From Streptomyces triculaminicus (GTDB taxonomy: Bacteria > Actinomycetota > Actinomycetes > Streptomycetales > Streptomycetaceae): a stretch of DNA of 64,000 bases. The stretch lies in assembly GCF_017349075.1 (NCBI RefSeq), contig NZ_JAFMOF010000003.1, positions 1,148,684 to 1,212,683 of the forward strand. Reading direction: 5' to 3'. A program made the position numbers and the translations under genes. Below, piece by piece: positions 17,780-25,710 of the stretch (position 1 is the first letter of the stretch; the number at the start of each line of letters is the position of its first letter). The notes below the pieces were generated by a model. That model was not told where the DNA came from. It saw only the letters and a list, made by a program, of their open reading frames with translations, and made no database searches.

Positions 17780-19150
17780 GTGAACGACACCACAACCGCC
17801 GCAATCCGGACGGTAAGTCACGACCTGCCCGTCTCTCCGGAGTTCGAGGACTTCATGGCGGGCGGCTGGGCGGCCACCCCGCTGCCCGGCGACATCCGGC
17901 TGCCCGCGGCGGACCTCGCCGCCGCCCGCCGCGCCCGGCTGTCCGCGCGCTTCCCCGGCGAGCGGCTGATCGTCCCGGCGGGGGAGCTGAGGGTCCGCTC
18001 CAACGACTGCGACCACCGCTTCCGCCCGCACAGCGCGTACGCCTGGCTGACCGGCCTCACCGGCGAGGACCAGGTGGGCCACGTCCTCGTCCTCGAGCCC
18101 GACGGCCCGCACGCCCACGAGGCGGTGCTGTACGTGCGCCCCCGCTCGCCCCGCGTCGGCACGGAGTTCTACCGCGACCGCCGCCACGGCGAGTTCTGGG
18201 TCGGCCGCCGCCCCGACCTCGCCGAGGCCGAGCGGATGACCGGCGTGCGCTGCGCGCACCTCGACGACCTCGGCGCGCTCCCGCCGGGGCGCGACGCCTC
18301 CCAGGACGCGGAGCTGGCCTCCGTGCTGAGCGAACTGCGCCTGGTCAAGGACGCCTGGGAGGTCGGCCAGCTGCAGCTGGCCGTGGACCACACCGCCGCC
18401 GGGTTCGAGGACGTCGTCCGCGCGCTGCCCCGCGCCCTGACCCACCCGCGCGGCGAGCGCTGGATCGAGGGCGTCTTCGCCCTGCGCGCCCGCGCCGAGG
18501 GCAACGGCACCGGCTACGAGACCATCGCCGCCTCCGGCGCGCACGCCTGCGTCCTGCACTGGATACGCAACGACGGCCCCCTGAACCCCCAGGAACTGCT
18601 CCTGCTGGACGCCGGTGTGGAGACCGACACCCTCTACACCTCGGACATCACCCGCACCCTGCCCCTCTCCGGCCGCTTCTCCCCCGTGCAGCGGCAGGTC
18701 TACGAACTCGTCCTCGCCGCCCAGGAGGCGGGCATCGCCGCGCTCAAACCCGGCGCGAGCTTCCGCGACTTCCACCGGGCCGGCATGCGGGTCATCGCTG
18801 AGGGCCTCGCGGAGTGGGGCATCCTCAAGAGCGCCGAGGGCGACCTCCATCGCCGCTACACCCTGTGCAGCAGCGGGCACATGCTCGGCCTCGACGTCCA
18901 CGACTGCGCCCAGGCGCGGGCCGAGGCCTACCTCGACGGCGTCCTGGAGGAGGGTCAGGTCCTCACGGTCGAGCCCGGGCTCTACCTCCAGCCCGACGAC
19001 GAGACGCTGCCGCCCGAACTGCGCGGCATCGGCGTGCGGATCGAGGACGACCTGGTCATCACGGCGGAGGGGGCGCGGCTGATGTCCGGGGCGCTGCCGA
19101 GGACTCCGGACGCGATCGAGGCGTGGATGGGCGAGCTGATGGAGAAGTAG
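17780..19150 (+). CDS. Xaa-Pro aminopeptidase/prolidase (M24B)
   Basis: A 456-residue cytosolic dinuclear-metal peptidase that cleaves bonds before proline, needed to finish collagen peptides. It has an N-terminal AMP_N domain (about residues 40-170) and an M24 pita-bread domain. Metal ligands are seen in LLLDAGVETDTLYTSDITRT (two Asp), GHMLGLDVHD (His), VEPGLYL (Glu) and GVRIEDDLV (Glu). GTG 17780 follows GAGGAGG, so it is preferred over an in-frame ATG 48 bases upstream. It is divergent from oppA across site B and so likely shares its control. The gene's last codons lie in a 15-bp tandem repeat. Confidence 0.9.
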   Translation: MNDTTTAAIRTVSHDLPVSPEFEDFMAGGWAATPLPGDIRLPAADLAAARRARLSARFPGERLIVPAGELRVRSNDCDHRFRPHSAYAWLTGLTGEDQVGHVLVLEPDGPHAHEAVLYVRPRSPRVGTEFYRDRRHGEFWVGRRPDLAEAERMTGVRCAHLDDLGALPPGRDASQDAELASVLSELRLVKDAWEVGQLQLAVDHTAAGFEDVVRALPRALTHPRGERWIEGVFALRARAEGNGTGYETIAASGAHACVLHWIRNDGPLNPQELLLLDAGVETDTLYTSDITRTLPLSGRFSPVQRQVYELVLAAQEAGIAALKPGASFRDFHRAGMRVIAEGLAEWGILKSAEGDLHRRYTLCSSGHMLGLDVHDCAQARAEAYLDGVLEEGQVLTVEPGLYLQPDDETLPPELRGIGVRIEDDLVITAEGARLMSGALPRTPDAIEAWMGELMEK

Positions 19151-19195
19151 CCGGTGGAGAAGCGGTCGATGGGGAAGGGGCCGATGGAGAAGTAG
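19136..19195. repeat. 15-bp minisatellite, four units, across the prolidase stop codon
   Basis: Four consecutive 15-bp units at 19136, 19151, 19166 and 19181 are variants of ctgatggagaagtag. The first contains the prolidase TAG stop; the last repeats it. Only about 20 bp separate the array from the next promoter. Confidence 0.8.
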
Positions 19196-19215
19196 AAGTC
19201 GCAACGGAACGGCTC

Positions 19216-19251
19216 TTGGCACGCTCAGTGCAATGTGAAATATTACTGACT
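19216..19251 (+). promoter_or_regulatory. hydroxyproline operon promoter with GntR-type operator (site C), probably leaderless
   Basis: TTGGCA (19216-19221) and TATTAC (19241-19246) are separated by 19 bp. AATGTGAAAT (19232-19241) runs into the -10 and is flanked by TCAGT and ACTGA. The GTG start of the first gene is at 19252, five bases after the -10, with no Shine-Dalgarno. I infer a leaderless transcript and repression by blocking the -10. Confidence 0.65.
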
Positions 19252-20409
19252 GTGCCCCAGAGCAACTCCTCGGACGTCGCCGACGTCATCGTCGTCGGAG
19301 CGGGCGTGGTCGGCGCCGCCTGCGCCTACTACGCCGCACGCTCCGGCCTGTCCGTCACCGTGGTCGACCGCGGCCCCGTCGCCGGCGGGACCACGGGAGC
19401 GGGCGAGGGCAACCTCCTCGTCTCCGACAAGGGCCCCGGCCCCGAACTCGAACTGGCCCTGCTCTCCACCCGCCTGTGGCGGGAGATGGAGGACGGCGTC
19501 CCGGCGGCCAGCGAGTACGAGCCCAAGGGCGGCCTGGTCGTCGCCTCGTCCGGCACGGCCATGGACGCCCTGCGGCACTTCGCCCGGGCCCAGGCCACGG
19601 CGGGCGTCACCGCCCACGAGATCGAGGCGGACCGGCTGCGCGAGAAGGAACCGCACCTCGCGCCCGGTCTCGCCGGCGGCTTCCACTACCCCCAGGACGC
19701 CCAGGTCCAACCGGCCCTCGCCGCCGCCCGCCTGCTGCGCGCCTCGGGCGCCCGCGTCCGCACCGGCAGCGAGGTCACCGCCGTCCTCACCGGCCCGGGC
19801 GGCGAGGTGCGGGGCGTACGGACGCCCAGCGGCGACCTGCACGCCCCCCACGTGGTGAACGCGGCCGGCACCTGGGGCGGCGAACTGGCCCGCCTCGCCG
19901 GCGGCGACCTGCCCGTCCTGCCCCGCCGCGGCTTCGTGCTCGTCACCGAACCGCTGCCGCGCGTGGTCCGGCACAAGGTCTACGCGGCCGACTACGTCGC
20001 CGACGTGGCCAGCGACTCCGCGGCCCTGCAGACCTCCGCCGTGGTCGAGGGCACCCCGGCCGGCCCGGTCCTCATCGGCGCCAGCCGCGAACGCGTCGGC
20101 TTCGACCGCACGCTGTCCGTCGAGGCGCTGCGCCGCCTCGCCCAGGGCGCCACCGCGCTCTTCCCCCTGCTGGCCGGGGTGCGGGCGACGCGCGCGTACG
20201 CGGGCTTCCGCCCGTACCTGCCCGACCACCTGCCCGCGATCGGCGCCGACCCCCGCGTGCCCGGCCTGCTGCACGCCTGCGGGCACGAAGGCGCCGGCAT
20301 CGGCCTCGCCCCGGCCACCGGGCTCATCGTCGCCCGCCTGCTGACCGGCGCCGAACCGCCGCTCGACGTCAAGCCGTTCGACCCCGGCCGCTTCCCGGCC
20401 GCCGCCTGA
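19252..20409 (+). CDS. FAD-dependent oxidoreductase, catalytic subunit of cis-4-hydroxy-D-proline dehydrogenase (DadA/LhpB type)
   Basis: A 385-residue DAO-family flavoprotein. The dinucleotide fold VIVVGAGVVGAACAYY lies near the N-terminus, and the C-terminal FAD motif (ATRAYAGFRPYLPDHLPAIG, then HEGAGIGLAP) is intact. In proteobacterial hydroxyproline pathways a three-part dehydrogenase of DAO-like, small 2Fe-2S and FAD/BFD subunits oxidises cis-4-hydroxy-D-proline to pyrroline-4-hydroxy-2-carboxylate. The next two genes match the other two parts. The start is the first in-frame GTG after the promoter. An upstream in-frame extension is open but would run through the operator and repeat, so it is rejected. 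D-proline or another D-amino acid are alternative substrates. Confidence 0.85.
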   Translation: MPQSNSSDVADVIVVGAGVVGAACAYYAARSGLSVTVVDRGPVAGGTTGAGEGNLLVSDKGPGPELELALLSTRLWREMEDGVPAASEYEPKGGLVVASSGTAMDALRHFARAQATAGVTAHEIEADRLREKEPHLAPGLAGGFHYPQDAQVQPALAAARLLRASGARVRTGSEVTAVLTGPGGEVRGVRTPSGDLHAPHVVNAAGTWGGELARLAGGDLPVLPRRGFVLVTEPLPRVVRHKVYAADYVADVASDSAALQTSAVVEGTPAGPVLIGASRERVGFDRTLSVEALRRLAQGATALFPLLAGVRATRAYAGFRPYLPDHLPAIGADPRVPGLLHACGHEGAGIGLAPATGLIVARLLTGAEPPLDVKPFDPGRFPAAA

Positions 20410-20456
20410 CGGGGCCCGCCCGCCCCGTCCCCGACCCACCCGAGAGGAAGCCCGCA

Positions 20457-20768
20457 GTGGCCCGTACCCCCGCCGAGCTCGCCGGGGCGGAGCCGGACCC
20501 GCCGTTCGAGATCACCTTCGACGGCCGTACGGTCACCGCCCTGCCCGGCCAGTCCCTGGCCGCCGCCCTGTGGGGCGCGGGCATCCTCGCCTGGCGCACC
20601 ACCCGCGCCGGCGGCCCCCGCGCGGCCTTCTGCGGCATCGGCCAGTGCTTCGACTGCCTCGCCACCGTCAACGGCACGCCCAACCGGCGGGCCTGCCTCG
20701 TGCCCGCCCGCCCCGGCGACGCCGTCACCACCCAGGAAGGACACGGCCATGGCCCGCTCGGCGTCTGA
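20457..20768 (+). CDS. small (2Fe-2S)-binding subunit of the hydroxyproline dehydrogenase complex (LhpF type)
   Basis: A 103-residue ferredoxin-like protein of the Fer2_4 kind. The cluster ligands are in CGIGQCFDC (C-x4-C-x2-C) with a fourth Cys after NRRAC. The N-terminal FEITFDGRTVTALPGQSLAAAL is the usual fold start. GTG 20457 follows GAGAGGAAG. Its 3' end overlaps the next gene by 20 bp, so subunits are probably made in fixed ratio. It passes electrons between the two flavoprotein subunits. Confidence 0.87.
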   Translation: MARTPAELAGAEPDPPFEITFDGRTVTALPGQSLAAALWGAGILAWRTTRAGGPRAAFCGIGQCFDCLATVNGTPNRRACLVPARPGDAVTTQEGHGHGPLGV

Positions 20769-22290
20769 ACCCTACGACCTCGCCGTGCTGGGCGCGGGCC
20801 CCGCCGGGATCGCGGGCGCCGTCGCGGCATCCGAAGCGGGCCTGTCCGTCGCCCTGCTGGACGCCTCCGACCAGACCGGCGGCCAGTACTTCCGCCACCC
20901 CGCCCCCACCCTGCGCGCCCGCCGGCCGCACGCCCTCCACCACGACTGGCCCGCCTTCGCCCGCCTGCGCGGCCGCCTGGAGGCGAGCACCGCCGACCAC
21001 CTCCGCGCCCACCACGTGTGGACGGTGACGCGCGAGAGCGCCGACGCCTGGACCGTGCACGCCCTCACCGGCGCCGACGGCGACGGCGAACACCCGGTCC
21101 GGATACGGGCCCGGGCCGTCCTGCTCGCCACGGGCGCCTCCGAGCGGCACCTGCCCTTCCCCGGCTGGACCCTGCCCGGCGTCGTGGCGGCCGGCGGCGC
21201 CCAGGCGATGCTCAAGTCCGGCCTCGTCCTGCCCGGCCGGCGGATCGTCGTCGCCGGCAGCGGACCCCTCCTGCTCGCCGTCGCCTCCTCGCTGGCCGCC
21301 GCCGGGGCCCACGTCCCCGCCGTCGTCGAGGCCTCCGGCTACCTCGGCTACGCCCGGCACCCGCGCGCCCTCGCCACCAACCCGCACAAGCTCCTCGAAG
21401 CCGCCGCCCACGGATCGGTGCTGCTGCGCCACCGCGTCCGGCCGCTCACCCGCAGCGCCGTCACCGAGGCCCACGGCACCGACCGCGTGGAGGCCGTCAC
21501 CGTCACCCGCCTCGACCGCCACTGGCGGCCGGTGCCGGGAACGGGCCGCCGCATCGCCTGCGACGCGCTGGCCGTGGGACACGGCCTCGTCCCGCAGACC
21601 GAGCTCGCCACCGGCCTGGGCTGCGCCACGCGACGCACCCCCGACGGGACGACCGCCCTCGCCCTGGACGGACTCCAGCGCACCTCCGTGCCCGGCCTGT
21701 GGGCCGCGGGCGAGACCGGCGGCGTCGGCGGCTGGCTCCTGGCCCGCGTCGAGGGCGAACTCGCCGGCCTCGCGGTGGCCGCCCAGCTGCGCGGCCGGCC
21801 CGCCCCCGGCGGGCGCGTGGCGGAACTGCGCCGCCGCCGGGACCGCATGCGGGCCTTCGCCGACGCCATGGCCGCCGCCCACGCGCCCGGCCCCGGCTGG
21901 ACCGGCTGGCTCACCGACGACACCGAGGTCTGCCGCTGCGAGGAGGTGACCGCCGGCCACGTCCGCGAGGCGGTCTCCGGCCTCGGCGCCCGCGACGCGC
22001 GCACCGTCAAGCTCCTCACCCGGGCCGGCATGGGCTGGTGCCAGGGCCGGATGTGCGGAGCGGCCGTGGCCTGCCTCGCGGCGGCCGGTACGGCGGAGGG
22101 GACCGTACCGCCGTCCGCCGAGCGCAGGCCGCTCGCCGTCCCCGTACCGCTCGGCGTCCTCGCCGCCCAACCCGAGGCCGCCCAACCCGAGGCCGCCCAA
22201 CCCGAGGCCGTCCAACCCGAGGCCGCCGAACCCGAAGCCACCAGACCCGAGGGCGGCGCCGGACCCCACGGCCGCGCCGACCCCGCGTGA
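20749..22290 (+). CDS. FAD/NAD(P)-binding oxidoreductase with BFD-like [2Fe-2S] domain (LhpE type)
   Basis: A 513-residue flavoprotein, the third subunit of the dehydrogenase. It has an N-terminal FAD fold LAVLGAGPAGIAGA, a second nucleotide fold RIVVAGSGPLLLAVA near residue 165, and a C-terminal BFD-like cluster domain with CRCEEV and WCQGRMCG. After about residue 460 it has an Ala-Gln-Pro-Glu tail encoded by six 15-bp tandem repeats, which looks lineage-specific and unlikely to be catalytic. ATG 20749 lies inside the end of the preceding gene. Confidence 0.87.
   Translation: MARSASEPYDLAVLGAGPAGIAGAVAASEAGLSVALLDASDQTGGQYFRHPAPTLRARRPHALHHDWPAFARLRGRLEASTADHLRAHHVWTVTRESADAWTVHALTGADGDGEHPVRIRARAVLLATGASERHLPFPGWTLPGVVAAGGAQAMLKSGLVLPGRRIVVAGSGPLLLAVASSLAAAGAHVPAVVEASGYLGYARHPRALATNPHKLLEAAAHGSVLLRHRVRPLTRSAVTEAHGTDRVEAVTVTRLDRHWRPVPGTGRRIACDALAVGHGLVPQTELATGLGCATRRTPDGTTALALDGLQRTSVPGLWAAGETGGVGGWLLARVEGELAGLAVAAQLRGRPAPGGRVAELRRRRDRMRAFADAMAAAHAPGPGWTGWLTDDTEVCRCEEVTAGHVREAVSGLGARDARTVKLLTRAGMGWCQGRMCGAAVACLAAAGTAEGTVPPSAERRPLAVPVPLGVLAAQPEAAQPEAAQPEAVQPEAAEPEATRPEGGAGPHGRADPA
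22162..22251. repeat. 15-bp minisatellite, six units, at the 3' end of the LhpE-type gene
   Basis: Six consecutive 15-bp units (first three identical, gccgcccaacccgag) encode AAQPE-type pentapeptides. The last three units have diverged, which indicates decay at the downstream end. Confidence 0.9.
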
Positions 22291-22339
22291 CACCCCCACC
22301 ACTTCACTCCACTCCACCCACCGAAGAAGGGCCACCGGC

Positions 22340-23251
22340 ATGACCACCACCACCTCCTGGCACGGCGACCGTCCCTGGCGGGGCATCATGGTCGCCACCG
22401 CGCTCCCGCTGCGCGAGGACCTCTCCGTCGACTACGACGCCTACGCCGAACACGTCCGCCACCTCCTGGACAACGGCTGCGACGGCGTCGTCCCCAACGG
22501 CTCGCTCGGCGAGTACCAGACCCTCACCGCCGACGAGCGCGCCCGCGTGGTGCGCACCGCCGTCGAGGCGGCGGGCGACGGCGCCCGCGTGATGCCCGGC
22601 GTCGCCGCCTACGGCAGCTCCGAGGCCCGCCGCTGGGCTGACCAGGCCGCCGAGGCCGGCTGCGGCTCCGTCCTGCTGCTGCCGCCGAACGCCTACCGCG
22701 CCGACGAGCGGGCCGTCCGCGAGCACTACGCCGCGGTGGCCGCCGCCGGGGTGCCGGTCGTGGCGTACAACAACCCCATCGACACCAAGACCGACCTGAC
22801 CCCCGCCCTCCTGGCCCGGCTGCACGCCGACGGCGCGATCGTCGCGGTCAAGGAGTTCAGCGGCGATGTCCGGCGCGCCTACGAGATCGCCGAACTGGCC
22901 CCCGAGCTCGACCTGCTCGTCGGCGCCGACGACGTCCTGCTCGAACTCGCCCTCGCCGGGGCCGTCGGCTGGATAGCCGGCTACCCCAACGCCTTCCCCG
23001 CCACCTGCGCCGAGCTCTACCACGCGGCCGTCGCCGGCGACCTCGAGACGGCGCTGCCCCTCTACCGCTCGCTGCACCCGCTGCTGCGCTGGGACTCCAA
23101 GACCGAGTTCGTGCAGGCCATCAAGCTCTCCATGGACATCGCCGGCCGGCACGGAGGCCCCACCCGGCCCCCGCGCCTCCCGCTCGGCGGGGAGACCGAG
23201 GCCGCGGTGCGCGCCGCGACCGAGAAGGCCGTCGCCGACGGCCACCGCTGA
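22340..23251 (+). CDS. dihydrodipicolinate synthase-family enzyme, probably pyrroline-4-hydroxy-2-carboxylate deaminase (LhpC/HypD type)
   Basis: A 303-residue TIM-barrel class I aldolase-like protein. The Schiff-base lysine is K171 in AVKEFSGD and the accessory tyrosine is in VVAYNNP. GSLGEYQTL replaces the usual GTTGE-type phosphate/pyruvate loop. In hydroxyproline pathways this family removes ammonia and water from pyrroline-4-hydroxy-2-carboxylate to give 2-oxoglutarate semialdehyde, and the neighbours supply the steps before and after. On sequence alone it could be another DHDPS-like lyase; context decides. Confidence 0.84.
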   Translation: MTTTTSWHGDRPWRGIMVATALPLREDLSVDYDAYAEHVRHLLDNGCDGVVPNGSLGEYQTLTADERARVVRTAVEAAGDGARVMPGVAAYGSSEARRWADQAAEAGCGSVLLLPPNAYRADERAVREHYAAVAAAGVPVVAYNNPIDTKTDLTPALLARLHADGAIVAVKEFSGDVRRAYEIAELAPELDLLVGADDVLLELALAGAVGWIAGYPNAFPATCAELYHAAVAGDLETALPLYRSLHPLLRWDSKTEFVQAIKLSMDIAGRHGGPTRPPRLPLGGETEAAVRAATEKAVADGHR

Positions 23252-23280
23252 CCTGCGGCCGACCGCGGAAAGGACCGCCT

Positions 23281-24285
23281 GTGCGCACCCGTCATGTCTT
23301 CCATGCCGTCGACTCGCACACCGAGGGCATGCCCACGCGCGTCATCACCGGTGGCGTCGGAGTGATCCCCGGCGCCACCATGGCCGAGCGCCGGCTGCAC
23401 TTCATCGAGCACATGGACCACCTCCGTACGCTGCTGATGTACGAGCCGCGCGGCCACGCCTCCATGAGCGGCGCGATCCTGCAGCCCCCCACCCGCCCCG
23501 ACGCCGACTACGGGGTCCTCTACATCGAGGTCTCCGGGCTGCTGCCGATGTGCGGGCACGGCACCATCGGCGTCGCCACCGTCCTCGTCGAGACGGGCAT
23601 GGTGCCGGTCGCCGAGCCCGTCACGACCGTACGCCTGGACACCCCGGCCGGCCTCGTCGCCGTCGACGTACGGGTCGAGGACGGGGCGGCCAAGGCCGTC
23701 ACCTTCACCAACGTCCCCGCCTTCTGCGTGGGCCTGGACCGCAAGATCGACGTGCCCGGCTACGGGACGGTCACCTACGACCTCGCCTTCGGCGGCAACT
23801 TCTACGCCTTCGTGGAACTCGAGGAGCTGGGGCTGCCGTTCGAGCGGTCCCGCAAGGACGACCTGCTGGCCGCAGGGCTCGCGATCATGGACGCGATCAA
23901 CGCCTCCCCGGACCGGCCCGTCCACCCCGAACGCCCCGAGATCGGCGGCCTCAAGCACGTCTACCTCGCCGCCCCCGGCTCCGACGCCCACCGCTCCCGG
24001 CACGCCATGGCCATCCACCCGGGCTGGTTCGACCGGTCGCCGTGCGGCACCGGAACCTCCGCCCGCATGGCCCAGCTGCACGCCCGCGGCCTCCTGCCGC
24101 TCGACCGGGACTTCGTCAACGAGTCCTTCATCGGCACCGAGTTCACCGGCCGCCTGGTGGGGGAGACGCGGGTCGGCGGTCTCCCGGCGGTCGTCCCGGC
24201 CATCACCGGACGCGCCTGGATCACCGGCACCGCGCAGTACTTCCTCGACCCGGACGACCCCTTCCCTGGAGGTTTCCTGCTGTGA
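23281..24285 (+). CDS. proline racemase family, 4-hydroxyproline 2-epimerase
   Basis: A 334-residue cofactor-independent epimerase. Both catalytic cysteines are present: C91 in LPMCGHGT and C255 in SPCGTGTSARMA. The RGHASMSGAI loop and MCGHGT context resemble 4-hydroxyproline 2-epimerases and proline racemases rather than dehydratases, in which one Cys is replaced. It would convert trans-4-hydroxy-L-proline to cis-4-hydroxy-D-proline, the first step of the pathway. GTG 23281 follows GGAAAGGA. The gene overlaps the next by GTGA. Confidence 0.88.
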   Translation: MRTRHVFHAVDSHTEGMPTRVITGGVGVIPGATMAERRLHFIEHMDHLRTLLMYEPRGHASMSGAILQPPTRPDADYGVLYIEVSGLLPMCGHGTIGVATVLVETGMVPVAEPVTTVRLDTPAGLVAVDVRVEDGAAKAVTFTNVPAFCVGLDRKIDVPGYGTVTYDLAFGGNFYAFVELEELGLPFERSRKDDLLAAGLAIMDAINASPDRPVHPERPEIGGLKHVYLAAPGSDAHRSRHAMAIHPGWFDRSPCGTGTSARMAQLHARGLLPLDRDFVNESFIGTEFTGRLVGETRVGGLPAVVPAITGRAWITGTAQYFLDPDDPFPGGFLL

Positions 24286-25652
24286 CCGCCGCCCCGACAC
24301 CGATCGTCTCGCGCAACCCGGCCGATCCGGCCGACGTCGTCGCCGAGGTCGTCGCCGCCGGCGCCCCGGCCGCGGCCGCGGCCGTCGAGCGGGCCCGCGC
24401 CGCGCAGGCGGGCTGGCTCGCCGGCGGCGCGGCCGCCCGGTCCGCCGCCCTCTCGGCGGTCGCCGGGGCCCTCGAGACCGCGACGGAGGAGCTCGCTCAC
24501 CTCGCCGTGCGCGAGGTGGGCAAGCCCCTGACCGAGGCCCGGGCCGAGATGGCCCGTACCGTCGCCATCTGGCGCTACTACGCCCAGGCCCCCTACGAAG
24601 CCTCCGGCGCCGTCCACGAACCGGCCACCGGACCCGGGCTGCTGCTCACCCGCCGCCGCCCGCACGGCGTCGCGGGCCTGATCACCCCGTGGAACTTCCC
24701 CTTCGCCATCCCGTCCTGGAAGGCCGCCCCGGCGCTGGCGGCCGGCAACACGGTCGTCCTCAAGCCCGCGCCCGAGGCCACCGCGTGCGCCCTGCGGCTG
24801 GCCGGGATCGTGCGGGAGGCGGTGCCCGAGGGGGTGTTCACCGTCGTCGCCGGCGGCGCCGCCGAGGGCGGTGCCGTGGTGGGCTCGGCCGACGTCGTCT
24901 CCTTCACCGGCTCCACCGGCGTCGGCACCGCGGTCGTCCGCGCCGCCACCGCCCGGGGCGTGCCGGTGCAGGCCGAGATGGGCGGGCTCAACGCGGCGAT
25001 CGTCCTGCCCGACGCCGACATCGGCCGGGCCGCCGCCCACATCGCCGCCGCGATCGCCGGGTACGCCGGCCAGAAGTGCACCGCCACCAGCAGGGTGATC
25101 GCCGTCGGCGCCGCCCTCGACCCGCTGCGCGAGGCCCTCGCCGACGCCCTGCGCGCGGTGCCGGTGGGCGACCCGGCCGACCCCGCCACGGTGTGCGGAC
25201 CGCTGGTCTCGGCCCCGGCGCGCGACCGGCTGGCGCCGGCCCGGGAGGGCCTGTCCGTGGTCGCCGCGGGAGCCGCCCCCGACGGCCCCGGCTGGTACGC
25301 GCCCCCGGTGCTGGTGGAGAAGGTGCCGGCGGGGCACGCCCTGCTGCGCGAGGAGGTGTTCGGGCCGCTGGCGGCCCTGCTGCCGGCCGACGACCTGCCC
25401 CATGCCGTGCGCCTGGCCAACGAGGTCCCGTACGGGCTGGTCACCTCGGTGCACACCGCCGACCTCGGCGCGGCGCTGCACGGTCTCGACCACCTCGACA
25501 CCGGCATGATCCGCGTCAACGCCCCGTCCACGGGCGTCGACTTCCACCTGCCCTTCGGCGGCGCCAAGGCCTCCGCCCACGGGCCGCGCGAACAGGGCCG
25601 GGCGGCACTGGAGTTCTACACTTCCAGCCGTACCTACACGCTGATGCCCTGA
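24282..25652 (+). CDS. aldehyde dehydrogenase, probably 2-oxoglutarate semialdehyde dehydrogenase
   Basis: A 456-residue NAD(P)-dependent aldehyde dehydrogenase, somewhat shorter than the usual 480-500. The catalytic Cys is C266 in GQKCTATSR, the general base Glu is in QAEMGGLN and the Asn is in PWNFPF. By position it finishes the pathway, oxidising 2-oxoglutarate semialdehyde to 2-oxoglutarate for the TCA cycle. The GTG start overlaps the epimerase stop (GTGA) and has GGAGG before it. The last structural gene before the regulator. Confidence 0.88.
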   Translation: MTAAPTPIVSRNPADPADVVAEVVAAGAPAAAAAVERARAAQAGWLAGGAAARSAALSAVAGALETATEELAHLAVREVGKPLTEARAEMARTVAIWRYYAQAPYEASGAVHEPATGPGLLLTRRRPHGVAGLITPWNFPFAIPSWKAAPALAAGNTVVLKPAPEATACALRLAGIVREAVPEGVFTVVAGGAAEGGAVVGSADVVSFTGSTGVGTAVVRAATARGVPVQAEMGGLNAAIVLPDADIGRAAAHIAAAIAGYAGQKCTATSRVIAVGAALDPLREALADALRAVPVGDPADPATVCGPLVSAPARDRLAPAREGLSVVAAGAAPDGPGWYAPPVLVEKVPAGHALLREEVFGPLAALLPADDLPHAVRLANEVPYGLVTSVHTADLGAALHGLDHLDTGMIRVNAPSTGVDFHLPFGGAKASAHGPREQGRAALEFYTSSRTYTLMP

Positions 25653-25655
25653 ATC

Positions 25656-25675
25656 ACAATGTGACATTGTACGCT
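25656..25675 (+). promoter_or_regulatory. GntR autoregulatory operator and -10 (site D)
   Basis: ACAATG and CATTGT form a perfect inverted repeat around TGA (25656-25670), containing AATGTGACAT. TACGCT (25670-25675) is a possible -10 for the regulator gene at 25711. It is the most symmetric of the four sites and may be the strongest. Confidence 0.6.
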
Positions 25676-25710
25676 GGTGGTCCAGTCCAGCGGGGCACGA
25701 AAGGGACACC

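Noticed and set aside
22162..22251. CRISPR-like array
   Set aside because: The units are directly adjacent 15-mers with no spacers and encode an in-frame pentapeptide repeat.
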